DNA of 61,190 nucleotides, taken from positions 1-61,190 of the forward strand of contig PPHI01000051.1 of NCBI GenBank assembly GCA_002901265.1, in the 5' to 3' direction. Of the stretch, positions 36,310-45,957 are shown in pieces. The position numbers and the translations under genes are program-made. Every line of letters begins with the position of its first letter. The stretch's first letter is position 1. This DNA comes from Rhodopirellula baltica (GTDB taxonomy: Bacteria > Planctomycetota > Planctomycetia > Pirellulales > Pirellulaceae). Below the pieces are notes generated by a model. The model had not been told where the DNA came from. It saw only the letters and a program-made list of their open reading frames with translations, and did no database searches.

Positions 36310-39300
36310 TCAGTTCTTCTCAGCTTGCTTCTTCTTTTGCAAAAACTCGTACATGTTGAAACGCTTTGGGAACATGACGCCCGTTTTGGTCGCCCAGTCT
36401 TCCCACATCGTAATCATGTCATCTCGCAGCTTCGGTTTCTGCTCGGCCAAGTCGTTGATCTCGGTGCGATCGTTCGATAGATCATAAAGCTCCCATGGGT
36501 GCTCATACTCCCGGACCAATTTCCACTGCCCCATTCGCACCGAAGCGTTGCCTTCGTGCTCCCAGAACATCGGGTCGAAGTGAATCCCTGTGCGATCACC
36601 CGCCAGTAACGGCACCATCGATCGGCCATCGCACGCGGTGACGTCGTTCGGATAAGCACCACCGGCAAGCTCGATGACGGTCGGCATGAAGTCCTGCAAG
36701 TAAGCCCTTTGGTGGACCAGCTTGCCGCTTGTGTCCGACGGAATGCCTTTGGGCCAGTGGGCAATCATCGGCGTGCAAGCGCCACCTTCGTGAACGAAGT
36801 GCTTGTACTTGCGATAAGGCGTGTTGCAGGCACCGGCCCAGTGCAAACCGATTCGAACACCGTTTGTGGTTTCAAGCGGTGGGTTCTTGACCATCGCTTC
36901 GGTTCCATTTCCGAAGGCGCCGCCTTCTTGGCAGGCACCGTTGTCCGACAGGAAGAAGATCACGGTGTTGTCGTATTCGCCAGTGGCTTTCAAGTGCGTG
37001 ATCAGCTTTCCGATGTTCTGGTCAACCGAATCCAAGCACCCCGCATAGGCCGCCATGATCGCATCCAAACGGTTGTGTTGCTTGTCATTCAAACTGTCCC
37101 AAGTCGGTCCCGGGTGTGGCGCCGGTTCGGTGTTGGGATCAAGAAGCCCGAGTTCGCGTTGACGCTCGTTGCGAGCCTTGATCATCGCGTCCCAGCCCTG
37201 CTTGTACTTGCCACGGTACTTTTGAAAGTCTTCCCACTTTGCATTCAGCGGCCAGTGCGGCGCGTTATAAGCCAGGTACAAGAACGTCGGTTGGTCGTCG
37301 TCAGCTTCTTTGGCGGCCTGCAAGTACTCGATTGCTTTGTCTGTGAACGTGTCGGTGGCATAGAAGCCTTCGGGCGTTTTGATGAATTCGTTGCCCTCGG
37401 TCAGCCCACGGTCACCGCCGGGTTTGAAATAGTTGATCGCACCGCTGAGGCATCCGTAGTACTTTTGAAAACCACGCTGTAACGGCCAGCACTCTTTGCG
37501 GTCCACACCCAAGTGCCATTTGCCGGTCATCATGGTTGCGTAGCCGGCGTCTTGTAGGACCGATGCCAATGTCGTGCATTGGTCATTGAGATAACCTTGG
37601 TAGGGACCTTCGATTCCCAGTGCCTGCCCGGGAGGCGACGTCATGTGACCGATGCCGGCTTGGTGTGGTTGCAAACCAGTCATCAGGCTTGCTCGTGTCG
37701 GGCAGCAACGGCCTTGGTTATAGAACTGCGTGAACTGCAATCCGCCGGCAGCCAATGCGTCAATGTTTGGGGTGTCGATCTCGCTGCCGTAGCAACCGAG
37801 GTCCGAGTAGCCCATGTCGTCGACCAGTACGACGATGATGTTTGGACGCGAGGCGGTTAAATCGCCTTTCGCATCAACGATCTCGTTGTCTTCGGCGATC
37901 TGACGGAGATGCGCGGAAGCGATTTTGTTCACGTCACGATCGTAGGTCATCAGACCGTTGATTTCGCCTTCGACGTCGGTCGTCTGGGTGTAAACCGCAC
38001 CGGCGACGCCTTGGGATTTAAGCGTTGCCAAGCGATCGATCGATTCTTTGTAGCGTTCGATGTACTCTTGCTTGGTTTTGGGCAAACCGCCGTAACCCCA
38101 GTTCCGTTTGCTGCCCCAAAGGTGATCCGCGACAGGCCAGCCGTGTCCGCCGAACTCGCCAACGATTTTGACGTAGTCGTCGTAACGTGGGTCATCGACC
38201 GGGAAATCTGGGTGCGGGTAAACGTGTTCGTCAGCCATGTCGCCAACGGGGAAGAAGTTCCCGCCACTCGCGATATTGATATGGCGTGACGGATCGTAGG
38301 CTTTGATCCATTCGCCGACTTCCATCGATCGGTGTTGGCCCCAACGTTCGTTGAACGGAACCCAAGTAACAATTGAAGGATGGTTGTAGAGGTGGTCGAC
38401 CATGCCTTTGAGTTCGACCATGTATTGTTCGTGCGCGGCATCGGGCCAGTCGGCGTCCAGTGAATCCCCTTCTTTCCAGGATTGTGGTTTGTTGCCTGCG
38501 GGGTGATCTTTGCCGAGACGTTGCCACTTGGGCCATTCTTCGGATTGGAATCCGGCACCGCCTTCGATCTGGTCTTGCCAAACCAACATGCCGACTTGGT
38601 CGCAGTAATAGTAATACCGTCGCGGTTCGACCTTGATGTGTTTGCGGATCATGTTGAAACCGGCATCACGCAGGAAGTCGATTTCAAATGTGATCGCTTC
38701 TTCGGAAGGCGGCGTCAGCAACCCGCCTGGCCACCAGCCTTGGTCCAGCGGTCCCCAGTGGAAGATGTCTTTGCCGTTGAGTGTCAAACGCAAGTTGCCA
38801 TCTGCGTCGCGGCGTTTGCCGACGGTACGAAGCCCGACGTAGGAGTCAACGGAATCGAGGACCTTGCCGTCCTGATCGAGCAACTCGACTTTCAAGTCAT
38901 ACAGCGTTGGTGAATCGGGTGACCACAACTTGGGATCGTCGATCGTTAGCTCAACGCCCTTGGCCGTGCCAATCGTGGTGTCCGTTTTTGAACCTTCCTT
39001 TGCAGAGATTCGAAGCTGTTGATATTCGCCGACCACATTGGCGACGACTGTTACCAAGCCTTGATCGCTGCCGCTGACTTTCAACGATTCGATGTGGTTT
39101 GCGGCGACCGGTTCGATCCAAACGGTTTGCCAAATGCCAGAAACCGGCGTATAGAAGATGCCTCTGTTTTGCACCTTTTGTTTTCCACGCAGTTGGTACT
39201 TGCCCACTGCGTCGGTCGCGTCGATGACTTTGACGACCAGTTCGTTGCCGCTTGCCTTTGAGTTTTGAACCAAGAACGAAAACGGCAGGTTGCCACCGAT

Positions 39301-39741
39301 ATGGCTGCCCAGCTTTTCGCCATTGACCCAAACATCACAGGCGTAGTCGACGGCTTCGAAGTGCAATCGAATCGGCGAGTCGCTGTCGCGTTTCAGATCG
39401 CTGAGGTCAAAGGACGTGTGGTACCAGAGTGCCTCGTCTTCGGCCAAACGTTTGCCGACTCCGGACAAGGGTGCTTCGATCGCAAACGGCACCAGGATTT
39501 CGCCATCAAACGTGTCGGGCTTGGCGGAGCCACTCGCGGTGACGGCATAGTCCCACATGCCGTTTAGGTTTTTCCACTGGTCACGCTTCATTTGCGGACG
39601 TGGGTACTGTGCCCAAACGTTGTCGGGGCGAACTTGCTTTCCCCAGCGGGTCAGCATCGAATCGGCAACGGGCGACCAATCGGCAGCCTGAACAGGTACG
39701 CAGCAGAGTAGCCCGAGGGCGAGTAACAGAATCTTTCGCAT
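36310..39741 (-). CDS. Chimeric GH2 glycoside hydrolase and S1 sulfatase
   Basis: The 1143-residue secreted protein (signal peptide 1-20) carries a complete GH2 enzyme and a complete sulfatase. Residues 30-620 show the sugar-binding jelly roll, the immunoglobulin-like domain and a TIM barrel with acid/base E465 in FNERWGQ and nucleophile E529 in VGEFGG. From residue 631 (SRPNIIVVLVDDMG) follows an S1 sulfatase with formylglycine cysteine C679 in GRCCPTRAS and the metal-site segments GKWHLG and FLSDNGACQEGG. The C-terminus is lysine-rich. GH2 includes beta-galactosidases, mannosidases and glucuronidases; with the sulfatase it would remove a sulfate and a sugar from the same algal or host glycan. 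It follows the second sulfatase gene by 43 bp on the same strand. No formylglycine-generating enzyme is seen. Confidence 0.9.
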   Translation of the reverse strand: MRKILLLALGLLCCVPVQAADWSPVADSMLTRWGKQVRPDNVWAQYPRPQMKRDQWKNLNGMWDYAVTASGSAKPDTFDGEILVPFAIEAPLSGVGKRLAEDEALWYHTSFDLSDLKRDSDSPIRLHFEAVDYACDVWVNGEKLGSHIGGNLPFSFLVQNSKASGNELVVKVIDATDAVGKYQLRGKQKVQNRGIFYTPVSGIWQTVWIEPVAANHIESLKVSGSDQGLVTVVANVVGEYQQLRISAKEGSKTDTTIGTAKGVELTIDDPKLWSPDSPTLYDLKVELLDQDGKVLDSVDSYVGLRTVGKRRDADGNLRLTLNGKDIFHWGPLDQGWWPGGLLTPPSEEAITFEIDFLRDAGFNMIRKHIKVEPRRYYYYCDQVGMLVWQDQIEGGAGFQSEEWPKWQRLGKDHPAGNKPQSWKEGDSLDADWPDAAHEQYMVELKGMVDHLYNHPSIVTWVPFNERWGQHRSMEVGEWIKAYDPSRHINIASGGNFFPVGDMADEHVYPHPDFPVDDPRYDDYVKIVGEFGGHGWPVADHLWGSKRNWGYGGLPKTKQEYIERYKESIDRLATLKSQGVAGAVYTQTTDVEGEINGLMTYDRDVNKIASAHLRQIAEDNEIVDAKGDLTASRPNIIVVLVDDMGYSDLGCYGSEIDTPNIDALAAGGLQFTQFYNQGRCCPTRASLMTGLQPHQAGIGHMTSPPGQALGIEGPYQGYLNDQCTTLASVLQDAGYATMMTGKWHLGVDRKECWPLQRGFQKYYGCLSGAINYFKPGGDRGLTEGNEFIKTPEGFYATDTFTDKAIEYLQAAKEADDDQPTFLYLAYNAPHWPLNAKWEDFQKYRGKYKQGWDAMIKARNERQRELGLLDPNTEPAPHPGPTWDSLNDKQHNRLDAIMAAYAGCLDSVDQNIGKLITHLKATGEYDNTVIFFLSDNGACQEGGAFGNGTEAMVKNPPLETTNGVRIGLHWAGACNTPYRKYKHFVHEGGACTPMIAHWPKGIPSDTSGKLVHQRAYLQDFMPTVIELAGGAYPNDVTACDGRSMVPLLAGDRTGIHFDPMFWEHEGNASVRMGQWKLVREYEHPWELYDLSNDRTEINDLAEQKPKLRDDMITMWEDWATKTGVMFPKRFNMYEFLQKKKQAEKN

Positions 39742-39784
39742 AGTCCTAGGTTCAAGTAGTGTCGTGAAAGACAGACGTCATGGG

Positions 39785-41440
39785 TTAACGTGACGCTTGT
39801 TTCTTAGGCTTTTTCTTTTTCGCTTTGGGGGTGGCCTTGGACGCATTCGGTTTGGGAATCGCGCCAACGCGCTTGGCCCAGTCCCGCCACTGGTTGGTCA
39901 TGTCACGAACGGTGTCGGATTGTGACGCGGCAAGATCGCTTTGTTCGGTTCGGTCTTGCGTCAAGTCGTACAACTCCCACGGGCCACGCATTCCGGTCCG
40001 GACCAGCTTTTGGTCGCCAACACGAATGGCGGCATTGCCCTCGTGTTCCCAGTACAACGTTCGCGGTTTGAAGTCGCCTTCGCCGGTCAACAGTGGACGC
40101 AAGCTTTGGCCTTCCATGGGCAAAATTGCGTGACCGCCACGCGACGTGGGATAACTCGCTTTGCCCAGGTCCACACACGTTGCCATGATGTCGATCAAGT
40201 GCGTCGGCGTTGTTTCCCAACCGGATCCCGTTTTGTCGGCAGCGATGCCGTTGGGCCAGTGCGCGATCAAAGGCGTCGCGATCCCGCCTTCGTGGTTGTA
40301 GTGCTTGTACTTTCGAAACGGCGTGTTGTTGAGGTGAGCCCAGCACCGGCCGATGAAAACGTTGGAGTGCGGGTCACCAGGCGAGTCGCCTTCGTATTTT
40401 CCTTGGATCCCTGATTCGGCATTGCCACCGTTGTCCGACAGAAACAGGATCAGCGTGTTGTCGAGCTGGCCACGTTGCTTGAGCGAGGCGACGATTTTGC
40501 CGACGTTCTTGTCGATCTCCTCGATCATGGCGGCGTAGATTGCCATGATGTCATCGTAACGACGCTTCTCATCGTCGGACAACGAATCCCAAGCGGGGAT
40601 GGCTTCGGGACGCGGCTCGAGTTTCCAATCGGCGTCGATCAGCCCTGAGTCGACTTGGCGTTGGTAGCGTGCTTCGCGAAGCTTGTCCCACCCGTCCATG
40701 TACTTGCCGCGATACTTGGCAATCGTTGCTTCGGGGGCCATGCAGGGAAAGTGTGGTGCGGCGTGGGCGAGGTACCAAAAGAATGGCTTGCCGGCGGCGA
40801 TCGCCTCGTCGACAAATTTGATTCCCTGTTCGGTCCACAGATCGCTTCCATACCAAGGCGGATTGAATTGTGGATCGTCTTTGCTGACCTCTTCGCCATT
40901 GAGGTACAGCTTGGATTGACCTTTCGAACCGGTTTGGTTGGAAAAGTGGACTCCACCGGCGGGTAAGTTCAAGCTGCGATCGAAGCCGCGGTCCCAAGGT
41001 GTGACGCCATGGTTAAATCCGACGTGCCATTTGCCAGTCATCGCGGTGAAGTAGCCTGCGTCGGACAAGACTTCGGCGAGTGTCACGCAGGAATCGTTCA
41101 AGCGACCTTGGTAGCCCGGTTCGCCTTGATCGGTCGTCATCCAACCGATGCCCGCTTGGTGCGAGTACAAACCGGTCAGCAATGATGCTCGCGTGGGGCA
41201 GCATCGGCCGGTGTTGTAAAACTGGCTGAACCGCAATCCGTCTTCTGCGAGCTGATCCAGATTCGGTGTCGGGATTTCACTGCCATAAGGGCCGATATCC
41301 GCGAAGCCCATGTCGTCGACCATGATGACGATGATGTTGGGCCGGGAGACGTCTTTCGCATTCGCGGACAACTGCGTCAAGGAAAACGCAAAACAAGCCG
41401 ATACGAAGACCGCGCCGAGAAAACGCAGTGAATGAATCAT
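39785..41440 (-). CDS. Secreted S1-family arylsulfatase-like enzyme
   Basis: The 551-residue protein has a signal peptide (FLGAVFVSACFAFSLTQLSANA) and the full sulfatase core: RPNIIVIMVDDMG, formylglycine cysteine C80 in GRCCPTRASLLTG, GKWHVG, HAAPHFP and FLSDNGGNAESG. It hydrolyses a sulfate ester in the periplasm or outside. The C-terminal tail is a lysine/proline run of unknown use, similar to the neighbour's lysine-rich end. It resembles the sulfatase half of the next gene closely, including PYRKYKH/PFRKYKH and FWEHEGNA/YWEHEGNA, suggesting duplication. ATG at 41440 is preferred for the signal peptide; the frame opens at 41500. It is the first gene of the two-sulfatase operon. Confidence 0.93.
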   Translation of the reverse strand: MIHSLRFLGAVFVSACFAFSLTQLSANAKDVSRPNIIVIMVDDMGFADIGPYGSEIPTPNLDQLAEDGLRFSQFYNTGRCCPTRASLLTGLYSHQAGIGWMTTDQGEPGYQGRLNDSCVTLAEVLSDAGYFTAMTGKWHVGFNHGVTPWDRGFDRSLNLPAGGVHFSNQTGSKGQSKLYLNGEEVSKDDPQFNPPWYGSDLWTEQGIKFVDEAIAAGKPFFWYLAHAAPHFPCMAPEATIAKYRGKYMDGWDKLREARYQRQVDSGLIDADWKLEPRPEAIPAWDSLSDDEKRRYDDIMAIYAAMIEEIDKNVGKIVASLKQRGQLDNTLILFLSDNGGNAESGIQGKYEGDSPGDPHSNVFIGRCWAHLNNTPFRKYKHYNHEGGIATPLIAHWPNGIAADKTGSGWETTPTHLIDIMATCVDLGKASYPTSRGGHAILPMEGQSLRPLLTGEGDFKPRTLYWEHEGNAAIRVGDQKLVRTGMRGPWELYDLTQDRTEQSDLAASQSDTVRDMTNQWRDWAKRVGAIPKPNASKATPKAKKKKPKKQASR

Positions 41441-42047
41441 GGTGGCGGGGCTGGCTGGGGAGGAGCTGAGCCGGCTGAGGAGCAGGCGGGGCATCGCCAT
41501 GATACCTGCTTGCGAAATATCGGTGGGGTGATTTTCGGCGACCTAAACTGAATGACGAGGGATCTCAATCAGGCCATCCGGAGGTGATGCGGCGGTTGAG
41601 ACGCCCGGTCGGGTTGCCCGACATCCCATCGCTGATCCGTTCCCCAGGCTCCACCGAGCTGCGATAAACTGTGCGGCAGCCCAAGCCGGCGCCGCGGAGT
41701 TCGAGCTGGAGCACTGACATGCAAGCAATCTTGAGTGCAAGCCCTGTCTTGATCGGCCGGTAGAGTGTTGAAAGGCAAATAGTCTGCCTTTTCGGCATCG
41801 AAAAGACTCGGCACGGGGTTTGCGGCGAAGCGTTTGGTGCGAAAATACGCGGCCGCCGGCAACTCACCTCGCTAGGCGGACCGGCCAGTTTTTCCTGCCT
41901 GGTGGTGTAAGGTCACGTGACTTCGACAAGTAGTCCCGTCCATCGCCGCCTACGTCCCGCCTGCTGCATTTAACAACGCAGTCCAAAACGACGCCGAACT
42001 GTCGGCGGACGATCACGATTCGAAGCAACTGCAAGATAAGAAACCAA
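41441..42047. other. 600-bp intergenic region, no supported gene
   Basis: Several open frames of up to 100 codons exist on the minus strand (41565-41867), but they overlap one another in different frames and show no protein-like pattern. Promoters for the divergent sulfatase and glycosyltransferase genes must lie here; I cannot place them. Confidence 0.4.
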
Positions 42048-42824
42048 ATGAATCGATCAGACAACAACGAGACTTGGCTCGCCGCCCTGCCGGTCTACAA
42101 CGAAGTTGAATACGTGGACGACATCCTGGACCGGGTCGTTCAATTCGCTTCGCATGTCTTGGTTGTTGACGACGGTTCGACCGACGGAACGGCCGAAAAG
42201 CTTGCCAATCGCAGCGACGTCACCGTGATCCGCCACGAAGTCAATCAGGGCTATGGCGCGGCCTTAAAAACCGCCTTCGAGTACACGCTGGCAAATCACT
42301 TTGATGGTGTCGTGACGCTCGATTGCGACGGGCAGCACCAACCGAAACGGATCCCCGCGTTCATTGATATGGCTCGTTCGGCCGATATCGTTTCCGGCAG
42401 TCGTTACCTGCATCACTTCGATGGCGATGACGCACCGCCCGAAGAGCGAATGTTTATCAACCGACGGATCACCGCTGATCTGAACCGGCGTTTGGGGCTG
42501 CAGCTGACCGATTCGTTCTGTGGTTTTAAAGCGTATCGTGCCGAAGCGTTGCGAGCGTTCGAGATCACGGACACCGGCTACGCGATGCCACTACAATTGT
42601 GGGTGCAAGCCGCCGCTGCTGGGCTTCGCGTTGTCGAAATGGCGGTGCCGCTGATTTATCTGGACTTGGCACGGTCGTTTGGCGGAGCACTGGATCATGC
42701 CGAGACGCGACTGAATCATTACAACCGTGTCATCGAAGACGAGATCAATCGTCTGTGTGCCGAAGGGCGTCATGTCACGCACGCCGTCAGCGGCGATCCG
42801 GTCTGTTCCCACCAAACGAGATAA
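42048..42824 (+). CDS. GT2 glycosyltransferase (dolichol-phosphate-mannose-synthase-like)
   Basis: The 258-residue protein has the GT-A fold of family 2: LAALPVYNEVEYVDDIL, VLVVDDGSTDGTAE, NQGYGAALKTAF, and the metal-binding LDCDGQHQP (DxD as D-C-D). SGSRYLHH and DSFCGFKAYRAEAL fit the DPM/polyprenyl-phosphate sugar transferase subgroup. No membrane helices are present, so it acts at the cytoplasmic membrane face or on soluble acceptors. Six bases separate it from the next gene, which is probably co-transcribed. Confidence 0.9.
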   Translation: MNRSDNNETWLAALPVYNEVEYVDDILDRVVQFASHVLVVDDGSTDGTAEKLANRSDVTVIRHEVNQGYGAALKTAFEYTLANHFDGVVTLDCDGQHQPKRIPAFIDMARSADIVSGSRYLHHFDGDDAPPEERMFINRRITADLNRRLGLQLTDSFCGFKAYRAEALRAFEITDTGYAMPLQLWVQAAAAGLRVVEMAVPLIYLDLARSFGGALDHAETRLNHYNRVIEDEINRLCAEGRHVTHAVSGDPVCSHQTR

Positions 42825-42830
42825 GCGTTG

Positions 42831-44474
42831 ATGGTTGGACCTCAAGCCGGAACGCATTCCCAACAATCCGATGGGAGTGGCCAGCATGCTTTCACGCAGT
42901 ACCGCGCACCGCGACAGCATGGCGAGTTCTTGATCTCGCCCGCGTTGTCGCAGGCAACCGAATTGCTCGACCAGAATCGGGTAACGGGCAACGCGGTACC
43001 GTCACCGCTCGCAGAGCTGCGCACGCCGGCGCGAGAAAGCTTGCTTCGTGACGCACGACGCTACACCAGTGCCTATCGCGATGTGGATGCGCCTCAGGCG
43101 AGCGGCGATTCGATCGTGATGGCAGGTCACCAGCCGACGTTGTTCCACCCCGGTGTTTGGTTCAAAAACTTTGCACTCGATTCGGTCGCCAAGCAATCCG
43201 GTACAACCGCCGTGAACTTGGTCGTCGACAGTGACGTCGCCCAATCGAGTGCGATCCGGGTTCCACAGTTCGACAGCCAAAACCAACAAGTCGTCGCGAC
43301 CAGCGTTGCGTACGACGACAGTGGCGGCGGCGTACCGTACGAACAATCACAGATCACCGACCGAGAGCTGTTCGATCACTTCGATTCCAATGTTGCTCGT
43401 GAAGTCCGATCGATTGTCGGTAATCCATTGGTAACGCAACTTTGGAACCATGCACGCGAAGCGATCAACCGCTGTGGGTTCGCCGGATGTGCACTCGCCC
43501 AAGCACGCCACCACCTTGAAGCGGACCTTGGGCTAAACACCCTAGAGATTCCGCAAAGCGTCGTGTGCCGCAGCGAAGCGTTTTCCCAATTCGCAATGCA
43601 CTTGTTGCGTGACTTGCCAAGGTTTCACGAGTGTTACAACGGTGCCGCCGATTTCTATCGCGACGCGCATGGCATCCGCAGTAACGCCCACCCGGTCCCT
43701 AATCTCGCCCGTGAGGATGATTGGTACGAAGCCCCGTTTTGGGTTTATGGCAACCAATCCCCGAAGCGTCATGCCGTCTGGGTTCGAGCGACCGATGGGG
43801 GCAATGTGCTGGAAATCAGCGACCGGCAAAGCCGTTTGCGGCGTATCGAAAACGCGCAGGGCGACGGTGCTTACGAAGCGTTGCATGCACTCAATAGTCC
43901 TGAATTTAAAGTGCGTAGCCGTGCGTTGGTCACAACGATGTACGCAAGATTGATTCTGAGCGACTTGTTTCTGCATGGCATTGGTGGCGGAAAGTATGAC
44001 CAGCTTGGCGATTTGATCAGCCAGCGATTTTGGAACACGCCCACGCCGCAGATGATGGTCATGTCGGCAACGGTTTTATTGCCGGGACACGACGACTTTT
44101 CCACGGCTCAAATTGATCGCCAACGTATCGACTTGGATCGATCGCTTCGCGATGTCGAATTCCACGGCGAACGTTTCCGTGACGAAACCACATTGTCAGA
44201 CGACGAGTTGCAAAGGCTGCTGGAAACCAAGCGGCAACTGCTTGCCAGTATTCCACCTCATGGCCAACGCAAACGTTGGCATGACGAAATCACTTCGGTC
44301 AACGATGCGATGGCGAAGTCACTCGGTAGCGTTCGCGAACGTCTGATTTCTGACCGCAGCCGTCTTCAACAGCGGGCCAAAGATGCGGCTCTGTATTGCA
44401 GCCGCGAGCATTCGTTCTGTTTGTATCCGCTGGATTATCTCCGCGACGCATACCAAGCGATGCTGCAGGTCTAG
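42831..44474 (+). CDS. Unknown protein with distant BshC-like features
   Basis: The 547-residue cytoplasmic protein resembles no family at high similarity. Two blocks recall BshC, the cysteine-adding ligase of bacillithiol synthesis (about 540 residues): VMAGHQPTLFHPGVWFKNFA parallels the GGQQAGLLTGPLYTIHK region, and TTMYARLILSDLFLHGIGGG with KYDQLGDLI parallels the TRPLMQ...FIAGPGEINYW region. A long coiled coil toward the C-terminus (DDELQRLLETKRQLLASI to ERLISDRSRLQQR) also agrees. BshA-like and BshB-like genes are not adjacent; the neighbour is a GT2 enzyme. The BshC link is my inference from wording and layout. ATG at 42831 follows a TTG one codon earlier. Confidence 0.45.
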   Translation: MVGPQAGTHSQQSDGSGQHAFTQYRAPRQHGEFLISPALSQATELLDQNRVTGNAVPSPLAELRTPARESLLRDARRYTSAYRDVDAPQASGDSIVMAGHQPTLFHPGVWFKNFALDSVAKQSGTTAVNLVVDSDVAQSSAIRVPQFDSQNQQVVATSVAYDDSGGGVPYEQSQITDRELFDHFDSNVAREVRSIVGNPLVTQLWNHAREAINRCGFAGCALAQARHHLEADLGLNTLEIPQSVVCRSEAFSQFAMHLLRDLPRFHECYNGAADFYRDAHGIRSNAHPVPNLAREDDWYEAPFWVYGNQSPKRHAVWVRATDGGNVLEISDRQSRLRRIENAQGDGAYEALHALNSPEFKVRSRALVTTMYARLILSDLFLHGIGGGKYDQLGDLISQRFWNTPTPQMMVMSATVLLPGHDDFSTAQIDRQRIDLDRSLRDVEFHGERFRDETTLSDDELQRLLETKRQLLASIPPHGQRKRWHDEITSVNDAMAKSLGSVRERLISDRSRLQQRAKDAALYCSREHSFCLYPLDYLRDAYQAMLQV

Positions 44475-44590
44475 TCGCCTCGCGACGTCTTTGGGGCTCA
44501 AATCGGTCCATCGTCACGGTGCCGAACAATCTCCCGTGCAATTCGACTATGCTTTCTGGTGATCGCCATCACCTTTCATAGGATCGAATC

Positions 44591-45919
44591 ATGAGCCAAT
44601 TGCTTCGTCGTCGTCAGGTTTTAAAGTCGGGTTCAGCTGCTCTCGGCCTCGCGTGTCTAACCAAGGCAAACGTTTTTGCCGCAACACCGGTGGGTAAGTT
44701 CCGTACCGCACACATTGGTGTCGGCGGAATGGGCGCTGCGGACTTGGGTTCGATCTCCTCGCATCCGTCGGTCGAAGTCGCCGCCCTTTGTGACGTCGAT
44801 TCCACCCGGTTGGCAGAGGCATCCGCCAAACACCCCGGTGCGAAGACGTTTTCTGATTTTCGCGAAATGATCGACTCGCTTGGTGATGCGATCGATGGCG
44901 TCGTGGTTTCCACCCCCGACCACACCCACGCCCCCGCCGCGATGACGGCAATGAACGCTGGCAAGCCTGTCTATTGCCAGAAGCCGTTGACCCACGAAGT
45001 GTTCGAAGCACGTCGCATGCGTGAAGTGGCCGAACAGAAAAACCTGGTCACCCAAATGGGCATCCAGATTCACTCGCACTATGCCTATCGGCAAGCGGTC
45101 GCGATGATCCAAGAAGGCGTGATCGGCAAAGTCAAAGAGGTCCATGCTTGGTCGAATAAAAACTGGGGCTATGACCAGCCGACGCTGCCCGCGGCCGGAC
45201 CGGTCCCGAAAGATTTGGATTTCAACCTCTGGCTGGGCACCGCCGCCAAGCGTGACTTCGTTCCCGGTGTCTATCATCCGGCGAACTGGCGAAAGCTGTT
45301 GGACTTTGGAACCGGCACCCTCGGCGACATGGGCGTGCACATTTTTGATACGCCATACGGAGCTCTTGAGCTGACCGCACCGAATTGGGCCAAGACAGAA
45401 TGTCGTCAGCCCACCGGCGTCGGACACCCTGAACGCAACTTGGTCGAGTACGAGTTCCCGCAAACGAAGTACACCACCAAGACGATGAAGTGGAAGTGGT
45501 ACGACGGATCGTTTGCACCGCCCGAGGCCGCCGCAGTTGGCTTGCCCGAAGGCACGAAGTTGCCTGGCCAAGGATCGCTGTTCGTCGGTGAAGAAGGTCA
45601 CCTGTTGCTGCCACACATCAGCGAGGCGACGCTGTTCCCAATCGCCAAGTTCAAAGATTACAAGCGTCCCGATGTCGCCGGCGAAGATCACTACCACCAG
45701 TGGGTCAACGCGTGCATGGGCAACGGCGAAGCCAGTGCGCCGTTCTCCTTCGGCGGGCCGTTGACCGAAGCCTTGCTGTTGGGAGTGGTTGCGAACCGAT
45801 TCCCCGGCCAACCGCTACAGTGGGATGCCAAGGGGCTAAAAATCACCAACAATGAAGCGGCGAATCAACTGTTGCGACGGAACTATCGCGACGGATTCGA
45901 AGTCGCCGGATTATCCTGA
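44591..45919 (+). CDS. Gfo/Idh/MocA-family oxidoreductase, Tat-exported
   Basis: The 442-residue protein starts with a twin-arginine signal, LLRRRQVLKSGSAALGLACL, so it is folded with its cofactor before export. It has the NAD(P)-binding GVGGMGAADLG and the VVVSTPDHTHAP and QKPLTHE segments; the lysine of the EKP motif is kept as QKP. The C-terminal domain contains the HIFDTPYGAL segment of the planctomycete/Bacteroidetes group. Members oxidise or hydrolyse glycosidic sugars by a redox mechanism outside the cytoplasm. It precedes an SGNH hydrolase by 38 bp, so the two may act on the same glycan. Substrate unknown. Confidence 0.9.
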   Translation: MSQLLRRRQVLKSGSAALGLACLTKANVFAATPVGKFRTAHIGVGGMGAADLGSISSHPSVEVAALCDVDSTRLAEASAKHPGAKTFSDFREMIDSLGDAIDGVVVSTPDHTHAPAAMTAMNAGKPVYCQKPLTHEVFEARRMREVAEQKNLVTQMGIQIHSHYAYRQAVAMIQEGVIGKVKEVHAWSNKNWGYDQPTLPAAGPVPKDLDFNLWLGTAAKRDFVPGVYHPANWRKLLDFGTGTLGDMGVHIFDTPYGALELTAPNWAKTECRQPTGVGHPERNLVEYEFPQTKYTTKTMKWKWYDGSFAPPEAAAVGLPEGTKLPGQGSLFVGEEGHLLLPHISEATLFPIAKFKDYKRPDVAGEDHYHQWVNACMGNGEASAPFSFGGPLTEALLLGVVANRFPGQPLQWDAKGLKITNNEAANQLLRRNYRDGFEVAGLS

Positions 45920-45957
45920 TCGACCCCACTCACCTCTATCCTCATCCACGAAACGAT

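Noticed and set aside
41565..41867. Two overlapping minus-strand frames of about 100 codons
   Set aside because: Different frames over the same bases, no motif, no ribosome site.
44657..45811. Long open frame (384 codons) on the minus strand
   Set aside because: It lies antisense to the Gfo/Idh/MocA oxidoreductase gene, whose product has clear motifs; the antisense translation has none and reflects codon bias.
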